Translations under genes and position numbers: made by a program
Shown here: piece after piece, positions 1 through 7,891 of the stretch
Layout of the letters: every line of letters starts with the position of its first letter
How positions within the stretch are numbered: position 1 is the first letter of the stretch
Notes under the pieces: generated by a model
Databases searched by the model: none
Told to the model about the DNA's origin: nothing
What the model saw: only the letters and a program-made list of their open reading frames with translations
Assembly: GCF_900090145.1 (NCBI RefSeq)
Contig: NZ_FMHI01000024.1
Location: 16,293-80,292 of the forward strand
Reading direction: 5' to 3'
Origin: Streptomyces sp. WMMB 322
Lineage (GTDB): Bacteria; Actinomycetota; Actinomycetes; Streptomycetales; Streptomycetaceae
Length of the DNA stretch: 64,000 nt

Positions 1-1
1 C

Positions 2-385
2 GGACACGACGAGATGGTCCTGGTGAAGGACATCGAGGTGTTCAGCACGTGCGAGCACCATCTGGTGCCGTTCCACGGCGTCGCCCACGTCGGCTACATT
101 CCGTCTGCGGACGGCAAGATCACGGGCCTTTCGAAGCTGGCGCGGCTCGTGGACGTCTACGCCCGCCGGCCCCAGGTCCAGGAGCGGCTGACGACGCAGA
201 TCGCCGAGTCCCTGATGCGGATACTGGATCCCCGCGGAGTGATCGTCGTCCTGGAGTGCGAGCACATGTGCATGTCGATGCGCGGCATACGCAAACCGGG
301 CGCGAAGACCGTCACCTCCGCGGTGCGCGGTCAGCTGCGGGACGCCGCGACCCGTTCCGAGGCGATGAGCCTGATTCTGCGCTGA
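2..385 (+). CDS. folE: GTP cyclohydrolase I, C-terminal part (5' end outside window)
   Basis: This enzyme converts GTP to 7,8-dihydroneopterin triphosphate, the first step of folate synthesis. The reading frame is already open at base 2, so the true start lies upstream; 127 residues are present. The zinc-ligand motifs CEHH (near the start of the visible part) and CEHMCMSMRG are both there, followed by the family's C-terminal segment around TVTSAVRG. The in-frame ATG at 14 falls inside the conserved fold and is not the start. The gene ends 8 bp before the convergent DUF3180 gene. The other folate genes (folP, folB, folK) lie on the opposite strand just beyond, as in other actinomycetes. Confidence 0.95.
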   Translation, partial: GHDEMVLVKDIEVFSTCEHHLVPFHGVAHVGYIPSADGKITGLSKLARLVDVYARRPQVQERLTTQIAESLMRILDPRGVIVVLECEHMCMSMRGIRKPGAKTVTSAVRGQLRDAATRSEAMSLILR

Positions 386-393
386 GGACGCGT

Positions 394-885
394 TCAGGCC
401 GCCGAAGCGGCCGACGGGCCGTCGTTGTCGTCGTCATCGGGGAGACGGCAGACGCGCTCCAGGAAGATCGCCGTCGCCACCACGGCGATGCCCGCCAGGA
501 CGGACAGCCCGGCGTAGATCGTCTGGTCGTTGCGGGCGGGAGCCTCTGACGGGTCCATCAGCAGGAAGACCCCGACGCCTCCGTAGATCCCGGCGACCAG
601 CGACGCCACCAGGGCGCTGGCGTGCCCGAAGAGAACGGCGCGCGCCGCCATCATCGGGTCCACGCCCTTGGCGCCCGGTTCGCGCTCGCGCTGCGCCTTG
701 AGCCGGGAGCGCAGCGAGAGGGCGGTGGCGAGCAGCACCGTCGCGATGATCGCGAGTACGACGGGCGCGGCGACCGGTACGGCGGGCAGGGTGTCGAGCG
801 AGTTCCACAGCCGTGCCACCGCCCAGGCCAGCACTCCGGCCACGACGAAGAGACCCGCCAGAACGGGGATACGCAGTTCCTTCAC
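394..885 (-). CDS. DUF3180 family membrane protein
   Basis: A 163-residue protein with four predicted membrane helices: LRIPVLAGLFVVAGVLAW at the N-terminus, then VPVAAPVVLAIIATVLLA, a helix around SALVASLVAGIYGGVGVFLL, and TIYAGLSVLAGIAVVATAIF. It ends in an acidic tail (PDDDDNDGPS). The GTG start encoding V-K-E-L-R-I-P lies 14 bp after the folK stop; longer frames upstream only overlap folK. Rv3605c of Mycobacterium tuberculosis sits in the same place beside folK. The function of the family is not established. Linkage to folate genes suggests co-expression but not a mechanism. Confidence 0.85.
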   Translation of the reverse strand: MKELRIPVLAGLFVVAGVLAWAVARLWNSLDTLPAVPVAAPVVLAIIATVLLATALSLRSRLKAQREREPGAKGVDPMMAARAVLFGHASALVASLVAGIYGGVGVFLLMDPSEAPARNDQTIYAGLSVLAGIAVVATAIFLERVCRLPDDDDNDGPSAASAA

Positions 886-899
886 GGGGTTCCCAACGA

Positions 900-1496
900 C
901 TACTCGGGCAGGCTGAGTTCCAGATCCGTGCGGGCGGCGACGCCTTCGTGCCCCAGTGTCGCCAGGAGCTCGGTCACCGCGCCGTGGCCCGGCACCACCG
1001 CCCCCGGGTCCACGTCGTGCCACGGTGCGAGGACGAAGGCCCGTTCGTGGACACGCGGGTGGGGGAGTGTCAGGAGCGGGTCGTCCGAGACGACGTCCTG
1101 GTAGGCGACGATGTCGACGTCGATGGTGCGAGGCCCCCAGTGCTCGTCCCGCACTCGTTCGAGGGCTTCCTCGATCGCGTGTCCCCGCTCCAGGAGGGAG
1201 CTGGGCGGCAGTGTCGTCCGTACGAGCACGACGGCGTTGAAGTACGAGGGCTGGCTGGCCGGATCCACGCCCCACGGCTCCGTCTCGTAGACGGGTGAGA
1301 CGGCCACGACCTTCAGGCCCGGGGTGTCGGCGAGCGCGTCGACGGCGCTCTGGAGCCGCTCCAGGCGGTTCCCCACATTGCTGCCGAGAGCGATCACCGC
1401 CCGCTGCGGGTTGTGAAGCGTGGTGTCTGCCGCGTCCACCTGGCGCACGACGGAGGCGGGCACCGGCTGTACGGTCGGGTCACTGTTCGGCGTCAT
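900..1496 (-). CDS. folK: 2-amino-4-hydroxy-6-hydroxymethyldihydropteridine pyrophosphokinase (HPPK)
   Basis: HPPK transfers pyrophosphate from ATP to 6-hydroxymethyl-7,8-dihydropterin, the step before FolP. The 198-residue protein has an N-terminal extension of about 30 residues, then the family motif ALGSNVGNRLERLQSAVDAL, a VSPVYETEPWG segment, and the metal-binding motif GPRTIDVDIV, whose two Asp bind Mg-ATP. LPHPRVHERAFVLAPW closes the fold. The ATG overlaps the folB stop by 4 nt (ATGA), so translation is probably coupled to folB. The DUF3180 gene follows 14 bp downstream. Confidence 0.95.
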   Translation of the reverse strand: MTPNSDPTVQPVPASVVRQVDAADTTLHNPQRAVIALGSNVGNRLERLQSAVDALADTPGLKVVAVSPVYETEPWGVDPASQPSYFNAVVLVRTTLPPSSLLERGHAIEEALERVRDEHWGPRTIDVDIVAYQDVVSDDPLLTLPHPRVHERAFVLAPWHDVDPGAVVPGHGAVTELLATLGHEGVAARTDLELSLPE

Positions 1497-1852
1497 GCGC
1501 GACTCCGCTTGATTGAGATGGTCACGTCGTCGAAGGGGACGGTGATCGGAGCGTCCGGCTTGTGCACGATCACCTCGGCCTCCTGCACCCGCGTATGGGC
1601 GAGGCAGGCATCGGCGATCCGCTGGGCGAGGGTCTCGATCAGATCGACGGGCTCCCCCTCGACGATCTTCACGATCTCCTCGGCGAGAACGCCGTAGTGA
1701 ACGGTCTTGGCGAGGTCGTCGCCTCCCGCGGCGGGGCGGGTGTCCAGTCCCAGCTCCACGTCCACGACGAAGGTCTGACCCTCCTCCCGTTCCCGCTCGA
1801 GGACTCCGTGATGCCCGCGGGCACGCAGGCCCCGCAGTGCGAGGTGGTCCAC
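1493..1852 (-). CDS. folB: Dihydroneopterin aldolase
   Basis: FolB cleaves 7,8-dihydroneopterin to 6-hydroxymethyl-7,8-dihydropterin and glycolaldehyde. The protein carries LRGLRARGHHGVLEREREEGQ, typical of the family, and a late segment VIVHKPDAPI. I chose the GTG at 1852 (119 residues, the usual FolB length) because an AGGAG ribosome-binding site lies 8 nt upstream. A GTG three codons earlier would overlap that site. FolB feeds FolK directly, and its stop overlaps the folK start. Confidence 0.93.
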   Translation of the reverse strand: MDHLALRGLRARGHHGVLEREREEGQTFVVDVELGLDTRPAAGGDDLAKTVHYGVLAEEIVKIVEGEPVDLIETLAQRIADACLAHTRVQEAEVIVHKPDAPITVPFDDVTISIKRSRA

Positions 1853-2411
1853 GCGTATCACTCCTGTCCTCGGTCCTGGTCACAGCGGTGCGGCGCGTGT
1901 CGTCAACTGCCGTCGGCTGTCGCGGGCATTGCCGCACCGAATGTACCCGCGGGCGGTACCGGTACCTGCCCGGGGCGGGTGCCTACCCGACAGCGCCGCT
2001 CTCCACGCTCGCATTCCGGGTGAGCTGCTGCGAAGGAGTGTTACGGGCCACACACGGAGTGGCGCGAATGCGTGCCTGCCCGGGCGTCCGAGGCGGGCGT
2101 CGGTGCGGCACGGGCGCTCCGGGTTGCGCCCGCGGCGCGGGGGCGCACGCGGCGGGCGGGCCCGGGAGGCCGTGGCTCAGCCGCCTCGCCGTCCCCGCCG
2201 CCGTCGTGCCGCCGCATCGTCCTTCTTGTCCGCGCTCGAGCGCAGTGTGGGACCGTGCCCGCGTGGCAAAGGACCGGTGTTGCGCACCGCCGTGCAGGTG
2301 GCCACCGACGGGGGCCGGCCGAGCCGCACCCTCGCCGAGCACGGCCTCGGCACGTTCGACGGCGACGCCGGGCCGGTGGCCGCACAGCCGCCCGCACCGC
2401 GGCCACCGCTG
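1853..2411. other. Non-coding spacer between folB and the NTF2-like gene, with a 12-bp palindrome
   Basis: No reading frame here looks like a gene on either strand: the open frames are Arg/Ala/Pro-rich shadows. A perfect palindrome, GGTACCGGTACC, lies at 1955-1966, about 100 bp upstream of folB. A TTGACG hexamer on the minus strand (1901-1906) could be a -35 box, but I see no convincing -10 at 16-18 nt. The spacer probably holds the promoter of folB-folK-DUF3180. Confidence 0.45.
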
Positions 2412-2891
2412 TCAGAGCTGGACGTCGCCGTCGTCGAGGCCGCCCTCGTCGTCGCCCTCGTCCTCGCGTTCGACGAGGACGGGCGAACCGTGGTGGGACC
2501 ACACCTTCCAGTCGCCGTCCTCGGCCCGCCGGAAGACGTTCGTGGCGACGACCAGTCCGCCCACGAGAGGACCCGCGGAGCCGTCCTCCTCGGCGGGACC
2601 GCCGCTGAGAATGTTCTCGGTGCAGTTGACCAGGGCGGTGTCGCCGTGGACGGCGACCTCGACGTCCGTGAGGAAGAACTGCACGTAGTCGGTGTTCGCC
2701 ATGATCAGGGCGTAGGAGCGCAGCACCTCCTCCCGGCCGGTCAGCACGGGCCAGCCCGGGTGCACGACGCTCACCCCGTCATCCATCCACAGGTTCTGCA
2801 GCGCATCGAGATCGGCGTGCTCCACCGCGTCGTACAGGGCCGTGTTCGCGGCCTCGACCGCTTCGATGTCCGTGCGGGCGCCCCGGCTCAC
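2412..2891 (-). CDS. NTF2-like (SnoaL/SgcJ-type) protein
   Basis: A 159-residue protein with the NTF2-like cone fold signature: an N-terminal helix (DIEAVEAANTALYDAVEHAD), LQNLWMDDGVSVVHPGW, a long helix around REEVLRSYALIMA, and strands ending in WKVWSHHGSPVL. The C-terminus is very acidic (EREDEGDDEGG). The GTG start overlaps the folP stop (GTGA), so it is the last gene of a cysteine dioxygenase-rhodanese-folP-NTF2 operon. The fold serves many enzymes and binding proteins and no catalytic set stands out, so no substrate is proposed. Confidence 0.8.
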   Translation of the reverse strand: MSRGARTDIEAVEAANTALYDAVEHADLDALQNLWMDDGVSVVHPGWPVLTGREEVLRSYALIMANTDYVQFFLTDVEVAVHGDTALVNCTENILSGGPAEEDGSAGPLVGGLVVATNVFRRAEDGDWKVWSHHGSPVLVEREDEGDDEGGLDDGDVQL

Positions 2892-3865
2892 ACCTGCCGC
2901 CCCACCTGGTCGGTGCCCGAACCCACCTGGTCGGCGCCCGAAGTGCCCGAAGTGCCCGCGGTCGCGGCACCTGCGGGGCCTGGCGGCGGTCCGGCGACGG
3001 CGTCGGGCCCGGCGCCCTCCACGGCTTGTGCGACGCGGACCGCGTCCGCGCTCGCCCGTACCTCGTGGACCCGCACCGCCCACGCTCCCTCGCGGGCGGC
3101 CAGGGCCGACACCGCGGCCGTCGCGGCGTCACGTTCACGAGCGGGCGGCACCGGGGCGCCGTCGGCGCCGGCGAGCACTCGGCCGAGGAACCGCTTGCGG
3201 GAGGCTGCCACCAGCAGCGGCCTGCCCAACTCCTCGCGCAGACGGCCGAGTTCCGCCACCAGGCGCAGATCGTGCGGGGCCTGCTTGGCGAAGCCCAGGC
3301 CCGGGTCGGCCACGATCCGGTCCGGGGCCACACCGGCGTCCACCGCGCGGCCGAGGCTCGCGCGCAGCTCGGCGATGACCTCCGCGGTGACGTCGCCGTA
3401 GACCGCGCGGTTGTTCATGTCGATGGACTGGCCGCGCCAGTGCATGACGACGAAGGGCACCTGGGCCGCGGCCACGGCGGGAAGCATCCCCGGGTCGGCG
3501 AGGCCGCCGCTGACGTCGTTGACGAGCACCGCGCCCGCCTCCATGGCCCGTTCCGCGACCGAGGCCCGCATCGTGTCGACGCTGACCAGCACGTTCTCCG
3601 AGCTCAGGCCACGGACGACGGGGAGCACCCGCCGCAGCTCCTCCGCCTCGTCGACACGGAGTGCGCCCGGACGCGTCGATTCGCCGCCGACGTCGACCAG
3701 GTCGGCGCCCTCGGCGACCAGATCGAGACCCCGTTTGATCGCCGCTTCGCTGTCGAACCACTTGCCGCCGTCGGAGAAGGAGTCCGGCGTGACGTTGACC
3801 ACCCCCATCACGGCACAGCGGTTCCAGTCCGGGAGTCCGGTGACGCGGCCACGCGATGGATTCAT
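2888..3865 (-). CDS. folP: Dihydropteroate synthase
   Basis: FolP joins 6-hydroxymethyl-dihydropterin pyrophosphate and p-aminobenzoate to form dihydropteroate; it is the sulfonamide target. The 325-residue TIM-barrel protein shows MGVVNVTPDSFSDGGKWFD, GADLVDVGGESTRPGA, VSVDTMRASVAERAM, a central VLVNDVSGG, DPGLGFAKQAPHDL and the late ASRKRFLG. The final 35-40 residues are a Gly/Ala/Thr-rich tail not needed for the fold. The ATG overlaps the rhodanese stop (ATGA), and its own stop overlaps the next start (GTGA). Confidence 0.96.
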   Translation of the reverse strand: MNPSRGRVTGLPDWNRCAVMGVVNVTPDSFSDGGKWFDSEAAIKRGLDLVAEGADLVDVGGESTRPGALRVDEAEELRRVLPVVRGLSSENVLVSVDTMRASVAERAMEAGAVLVNDVSGGLADPGMLPAVAAAQVPFVVMHWRGQSIDMNNRAVYGDVTAEVIAELRASLGRAVDAGVAPDRIVADPGLGFAKQAPHDLRLVAELGRLREELGRPLLVAASRKRFLGRVLAGADGAPVPPARERDAATAAVSALAAREGAWAVRVHEVRASADAVRVAQAVEGAGPDAVAGPPPGPAGAATAGTSGTSGADQVGSGTDQVGRQV

Positions 3866-4371
3866 GTCTCCAGCGTAGGCCGCGCGTCCTCTCGAGGGGG
3901 GTCGGGTGGCGTGACGGGGAGTCCGGCGGCACGCCAGGACTGGAAGCCTCCCTCGAGGTCCGTTGCCCGGCGAAGCCCCAGGTCGTGAAGGGAACGGGCG
4001 GCGAGGCTGGAGGCGTAGCCCTCGTTGCACACCACGACGATGCGCAGGCCGAGGGCCTTGGGGTCTCCCCAGGCCCCACGGGCCGAGGGGAAGGCCTCGG
4101 GTGAGCGGTGCGGACACGTCGGGTCCAGACGCCACTCCAGCTCGTTGCGCTCGACGATCAGCGCACCGGGGATGGTGCCGTCCCGCTCCCGCAGTGCCGC
4201 GTAGCGGATGTCCACCAGCAGCGCGCCCTGCTCGCGCTGGGCCCGGGCGGCCGACTCGGCGCTGAGCCGTTCCAGTCCGGAGCGCGCCGAGGCCAGCAGG
4301 GAGTCGACGCGGCTCGGGGGCCGGGAGCCCGGGGCCGTACCGTCGCCGGCGGCCTGTCGAACGCCGGTCAT
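3862..4371 (-). CDS. Rhodanese-like sulfurtransferase domain protein
   Basis: A 169-residue single-domain rhodanese. The GALLVDIRYAALRERDGTIPG segment is the family's VDxR substrate region, and VVVCNEGYASSLAARSL is the active loop with the nucleophilic Cys at about residue 115. It probably transfers sulfane sulfur to a thiophilic acceptor. It lies between cysteine dioxygenase (97 bp upstream) and folP (4-nt overlap). The cysteine dioxygenase neighbour suggests a part in cysteine sulfur use; coupling to folP is probably positional. Confidence 0.88.
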   Translation of the reverse strand: MTGVRQAAGDGTAPGSRPPSRVDSLLASARSGLERLSAESAARAQREQGALLVDIRYAALRERDGTIPGALIVERNELEWRLDPTCPHRSPEAFPSARGAWGDPKALGLRIVVVCNEGYASSLAARSLHDLGLRRATDLEGGFQSWRAAGLPVTPPDPPREDARPTLET

Positions 4372-4387
4372 GCCCGCTCCTCCGGTC

Positions 4388-4421
4388 GGGCGCCGGGGCG
4401 GGGGGAGGCCCCGGGGCGCCC
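4388..4421 (-). terminator. GC-rich hairpin between cysteine dioxygenase and rhodanese genes
   Basis: Arms GGGCGCCGGGGC and GCCCCGGGGCGCCC pair over 12 bp with a two-base bulge around an 8-nt loop. There is no U-run. It may dampen read-through from the cysteine dioxygenase gene into the rhodanese-folP genes, or stabilise a 3' end. Confidence 0.4.
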
Positions 4422-4468
4422 GGCGTGCGGCGGGCGGCGCTGCGGGCCGGTGCTTCCGTGGCCGGGCG

Positions 4469-5047
4469 TCATTCCCACTCTCCCGGGCGCTCGACCTGCT
4501 CCAGGCGCAGCAGTGCGCCCGTGCGGCTGTACCGCCGCATGAGCGGCAGCGGCGGGTAGTAGGCGTGCACGGAGACCGCGTGCTCGGACCCGGTGTCGTT
4601 GAGCACCTGGTGCACGTGGTGCGGCCCGAACGCGCGTCCGCGGCCGGTGGTCAGCTCACGCTCCCGGTCCACACCGTCCGCCAGCTCCAGCGTCTTCCAC
4701 CCCTCGGTGGGGAGCCGGGTGGCGAGGGAATGCTCGGTGAGACGGCCGCGGGCGGTGGCGAAGGCTCCGTGGGAGCCGCCGTGGTCGTGCCAGCCGGTGC
4801 CGGTCCCGGGCGGCCAGCTGATGATCCAGGCCTCGCTGCCGCCGGGCCCGTTCAGCCGCAGCCAGGTGCGGCCCCCGGGGTCGAGGGGGAGCGAGGTGAC
4901 GAGTCCGGCGTCGGCGGCCGTCTCCCGGACGAAGTCGAGCAGCTCGGCCTCGGTGGGAGCGGGCGCGCCGCCGGCCGGCCCGGCGGGGCCCTTTGCGGGC
5001 GCGGATCCGGAACCGGACACAGGCGTGGCGGAGGATGCGGATGACAC
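4469..5047 (-). CDS. Cysteine dioxygenase family protein
   Basis: This cupin probably oxidises L-cysteine to cysteine sulfinate with Fe(II) and O2. The 192-residue protein has WHDHGGSHGAF with two iron-ligand His (about residues 87 and 89) and FGPHHVHQVLN with the third (about 143-146). The family Tyr is likely in VHAYYPPLPL. The first 30 residues are a Gly/Pro/Ala-rich extension. It starts with GTG. A Cys-containing leader peptide with its own promoter lies immediately upstream, which fits control by cysteine supply. Adjacency to a rhodanese supports a role in sulfur metabolism. Confidence 0.9.
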   Translation of the reverse strand: MSSASSATPVSGSGSAPAKGPAGPAGGAPAPTEAELLDFVRETAADAGLVTSLPLDPGGRTWLRLNGPGGSEAWIISWPPGTGTGWHDHGGSHGAFATARGRLTEHSLATRLPTEGWKTLELADGVDRERELTTGRGRAFGPHHVHQVLNDTGSEHAVSVHAYYPPLPLMRRYSRTGALLRLEQVERPGEWE

Positions 5048-5079
5048 GGAGAACCGTCCTGAAGTGTGATCGAGGGCAT

Positions 5080-5096
5080 GCGCTCACCAAGAGCGC
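5080..5096 (-). promoter_or_regulatory. Hairpin between the Cys leader peptide and cysteine dioxygenase
   Basis: GCGCTC and GAGCGC pair perfectly around a 5-nt loop, 19 nt after the leader stop and about 30 nt before the cysteine dioxygenase start. The position suits a structure whose folding depends on ribosomes on the leader, but this was not computed beyond the visible arms. Confidence 0.4.
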
Positions 5097-5115
5097 GCGG
5101 AACGGCCTGACTTGA

Positions 5116-5202
5116 TCAGCAGGACGGACGACACAGGCAGCCCACGTAGCGGAGCAGGTCCAGGTGGACCCTCCGCCAGGGATGCAGCTCGGTGCCGTTC
5201 AT
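5116..5202 (-). CDS. Cysteine-responsive leader peptide (28 aa)
   Basis: A 28-codon ORF starts with ATG, carries the actinobacterial leader-peptide signature WRRVHLDLLR and ends YVGCLCRPSC before TGA, so three of the last eight codons are Cys. This Arg-x-His-Leu-Asp-Leu-Leu-Arg pattern followed by clustered Cys codons is the hallmark of small leader ORFs ahead of sulfur genes in Streptomyces and mycobacteria. It lies 68 bp upstream of cysteine dioxygenase on the same strand and appears to be leaderless. It probably senses charged Cys-tRNA by ribosome stalling or read-through and tunes the downstream gene. Confidence 0.85.
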   Translation of the reverse strand: MNGTELHPWRRVHLDLLRYVGCLCRPSC

Positions 5203-5209
5203 GCGGTGG

Positions 5210-5238
5210 AGTGAAGCACGAGACCCCTGGGTGGTCAA
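5210..5238 (-). promoter_or_regulatory. Promoter of the leader peptide-cysteine dioxygenase operon
   Basis: On the minus strand a TTGACC -35 box (5233-5238) and a TTCACT -10 box (5210-5215) are separated by 17 nt. The -10 ends 7 nt before the leader ATG, so transcription should begin at or next to the start codon. Confidence 0.6.
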
Positions 5239-5302
5239 CTTGCCTCCGCACGTTCCGGGATGGACGGACGGGCCCCTGCCACGCCGGGCGTGAGGCGGTT
5301 CC

Positions 5303-6553
5303 TCACGTGTCCGCCACCGTCCTCAGCCTCACCTCGTCGCGGCGTACGTCGCGTTCGTCCGCGTCGATGGAGCGGCGCAGCGCCTCGTGCAGCCGGCCCG
5401 GCGTCAGCACGCCGACGAAGCGGTCGGCGTCGTCCAGCACGGCGATCCAGCCCGCGTCGTGCTGGAGCATGCTGCTGAACGCCTGCTTCAGCGGCGAACC
5501 GAGCGGCAGCCACGCCTCCATGCGGCGGGCGTGGTCCGCGACCGTGGGCGGCGCGTCCTTGCCCGCCGCCTTCGCGGCGGCCGTCGTGTCGGCCTTCGCG
5601 CCGAGGCCGGAGTCCGCCGCGGTGCCGGCGCCGCGCTCGGACTCCTCGCCCAGCGCGTCGGCGGCGAGCCAGCCGTGCAGCTCGTCCGCGTCGTCGAGCA
5701 CGACGGCCCAGCGTGCACCCTCGCCGCGCATGCGGGCGCGGGCCTTGTCGAGCGGATCGTCGAGGTGCACGACCGGGGGCTGCTCCAGGTCGCCGAGCTC
5801 GATCGGGGTGACCGAGAGCCGCTTCAGCCCGCGGTCGGCGCCGACGAAGTCCGCGACGTACGGGGTGGCGGGTGCGCCCAGCACCTTCGCCGGAGGGTCG
5901 AACTGCTCGATGCGCCCGTCCCCGTAGACGGCTATGCGGTCGCCGAGCCGCACGGCCTCCTCGATGTCGTGCGTGACGAAGAGGACCGTCTTGTGCAGCG
6001 TCGACTGGAGCTTGAGGAACTCGTTCTGGAGATGCTCGCGCACCACCGGGTCCACGGCGCCGAACGGCTCGTCCATGAGCAGCACCGGCGGGTCGGCGGC
6101 GAGTGCCCGTGCGACGCCGACGCGCTGCCGCTGACCGCCGCTGAGCTGGTCGGGGTAGCGGTCGCCGTACCGCGCCGGGTCGAGGCCGACCATCTCCAGC
6201 AGCTCGGCGGCGCGCTTGCGGCGCTCTGCCTTGGACCAGCCGAGCAGGAACGGGACGGTGGCCGTGTTGTCGAGCACCGTCTTGTGGGGGAAGAGGCCCA
6301 CCTGCTGGATGACGTACCCGATGCGCCGGCGCAGTTCGACCGGGTCGACGGCGGAGATGTCCTCGCCGTCGAGCAGGATGCGCCCGGACGTGGGCTCGAT
6401 GAGCCTGTTGACCATCTTCATCGTGGTCGTCTTGCCGCAGCCGGACGGCCCGACGAGGGTGACGAGTTCGCCCCGCGCCACCTCCAGGGACAGCTCGTGC
6501 ACGGCGGTGGTGCCGTCCGGGTAGCGCTTTGTGACGTTCTCGAAGCGGATCAT
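5303..6553 (-). CDS. OpuC-type osmoprotectant ABC transporter, ATP-binding protein
   Basis: A 416-residue ATPase of the quaternary-amine uptake family. It has Walker A GPSGCGKTTTMKMVNRL (about residues 36-52), a Q-loop YVIQQVGLFPHKTV, signature LSGGQRQRVGVARAL, Walker B PVLLMDEPFGAVDP and the switch His in VTHDIEEA. Two CBS-type segments follow (PPVVHLDDPLDKA and GWIAVLDDADRFVGVL), separated by an Ala-rich linker of about 45 residues; such tandem CBS domains sense ionic strength in OpuA/OpuC systems. It is transcribed away from the permease and binding-protein genes across a 456-bp spacer. Confidence 0.92.
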   Translation of the reverse strand: MIRFENVTKRYPDGTTAVHELSLEVARGELVTLVGPSGCGKTTTMKMVNRLIEPTSGRILLDGEDISAVDPVELRRRIGYVIQQVGLFPHKTVLDNTATVPFLLGWSKAERRKRAAELLEMVGLDPARYGDRYPDQLSGGQRQRVGVARALAADPPVLLMDEPFGAVDPVVREHLQNEFLKLQSTLHKTVLFVTHDIEEAVRLGDRIAVYGDGRIEQFDPPAKVLGAPATPYVADFVGADRGLKRLSVTPIELGDLEQPPVVHLDDPLDKARARMRGEGARWAVVLDDADELHGWLAADALGEESERGAGTAADSGLGAKADTTAAAKAAGKDAPPTVADHARRMEAWLPLGSPLKQAFSSMLQHDAGWIAVLDDADRFVGVLTPGRLHEALRRSIDADERDVRRDEVRLRTVADT

Positions 6554-7009
6554 CGTCTCATTCTCGTCGCTCGGCTCGGGTTCGGGACGGGGCCGGTCTG
6601 CTCTGCTCCTGCTCTGCTTCTTTCTCGGCCTTCTCGGCCTTCTCGGCTTTCTCCGCTGTGCTCCCGGCCCGGGATCTGCCTGTCCCGGGCCGGGCTCTCG
6701 TGCCGGCTCCCGTCCGGGCGCGTACCGGGGTCTCGTACCGGGGCTTCGTCTCGGACGCCCGTCGGCCGCCGTGTCCTCGGTCCGGGCCGCGTTCTTCCCG
6801 GGGCCGGACGAAGTCCGTGGCAGGAGTGTGGCAGTTCGGACCAGTTGTCGGTAGCGGACTGTAAGGTCTCCCGGCATGCTTACGGACGCACGTGGCGCGC
6901 CCCGGCGGTGACGCAGGCGGCGGACGTGAGCAGTACGACGTGAGTACGACGTGAGCAGTACAGCGCGCGCCGTACGGGGCAGGCAGCCGGAGCCGAGCGG
7001 GTCGAGGGG
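6554..7009. other. Divergent spacer of the OpuC cluster, with direct repeats
   Basis: No gene is supported. At 6923-6961 the motif GACGTGAGCAGTAC occurs twice, flanking a shortened copy GACGTGAGTAC. A CTTCTCGGC motif recurs near 6622-6650. TAAGGT at 6862-6867 resembles a -10 box for the rightward permease operon, but no -35 matches it. An 11-codon ATG frame starts 8 nt after it and is probably chance. The spacer likely carries promoters for both directions. Confidence 0.4.
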
Positions 7010-7891
7010 GTGAGCGGGGTGAACGGGCCGAGTGTGCCGAGCGGCGGCGAGCAGGCGGCGATCCTGGCCGGGGCCGTCGAACAGCCGGGTGGCGGCTGCC
7101 TCAAGACGAACGACTGGATCTGCGCCGAGTACGTGCGCACGCGCAGCCAGGAGCTGACGGACGCCACCGTGGAGCACATCTGGATCACGGTCGCCTCGGT
7201 GCTGCTGGCGCTGCTCGTCGCCTTCCCCCTCGCGCTCGCCGCCCGGCGCTGGCAGCGCGCGTACGGGCCCGTGCTCGGACTGACCACGGTGCTCTACACG
7301 GTGCCGTCGCTGGCCATGTACGCGCTGCTGCTACCGCTCTTCGGCGTCGGAGCGGCAGTCGTCGTGACGGGGCTGGTGCTCTATTCGCTCACCGTGCTCG
7401 TACGGAACATCCTCGCCGGCCTCGAATCCGTGCCCGAGGAGGCCCGGGAGGCCGCGCGCGGCATGGGCTACGGCCCGTACCGGCTGCTGTTCGGCGTGGA
7501 GTTGCCGCTCGCGCTGCCCGCCCTGATGGCCGGCGTGCGGATCGCGACGGTCTCCGCCGTGGCGCTGACGACGGTCGGCGCGATCGTCGGCTTCGGCGGC
7601 CTCGGCAACCTCATCTACGACGGCATGGACAGCTTCTTCAGGGCGCAGGTGCTGACCGCTTCGGTGATCTGCGTGCTCCTGGCGTCGCTCGCCGACGTGC
7701 TGCTGCTCGGGGTGCAGCGGCTGCTGACGCCCTGGGCCCGTACCGGCGGCCGCGGGCGGCGCCGCGCGGGTGCGGGCACACGTGACGAGGCGGGCGGCGA
7801 GCAGGCACCGGACGCCGGTGGCGACGGCGGTGCGGACGCCGTGGACGACGGCGCCCGCGGCGCGCCGGAGCCGGCCGGCAAGGGGGCGTGA
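7010..7891 (+). CDS. OpuC-type ABC transporter permease 1
   Basis: A 293-residue permease. After a cytoplasmic or periplasmic N-terminal stretch, five to six membrane helices span about residues 55-245. The EAA loop EEAREAARGMGYGPYRLLFG couples to the ATPase, and the family segment TVGAIVGFGGLGNLIYDGM follows. The last 50 residues are hydrophilic and Gly/Asp-rich. The start used is GTG; a second in-frame GTG lies three codons later. Its stop overlaps the next permease start, giving the usual pair of OpuC permeases. Confidence 0.9.
   Translation: MSGVNGPSVPSGGEQAAILAGAVEQPGGGCLKTNDWICAEYVRTRSQELTDATVEHIWITVASVLLALLVAFPLALAARRWQRAYGPVLGLTTVLYTVPSLAMYALLLPLFGVGAAVVVTGLVLYSLTVLVRNILAGLESVPEEAREAARGMGYGPYRLLFGVELPLALPALMAGVRIATVSAVALTTVGAIVGFGGLGNLIYDGMDSFFRAQVLTASVICVLLASLADVLLLGVQRLLTPWARTGGRGRRRAGAGTRDEAGGEQAPDAGGDGGADAVDDGARGAPEPAGKGA

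Noticed and set aside
1837..3401. Long rightward ORFs over the folB-folP region
   Set aside because: They are Arg/Pro/Ala-rich frames antisense to well-supported folate genes, typical shadows of high-GC coding.
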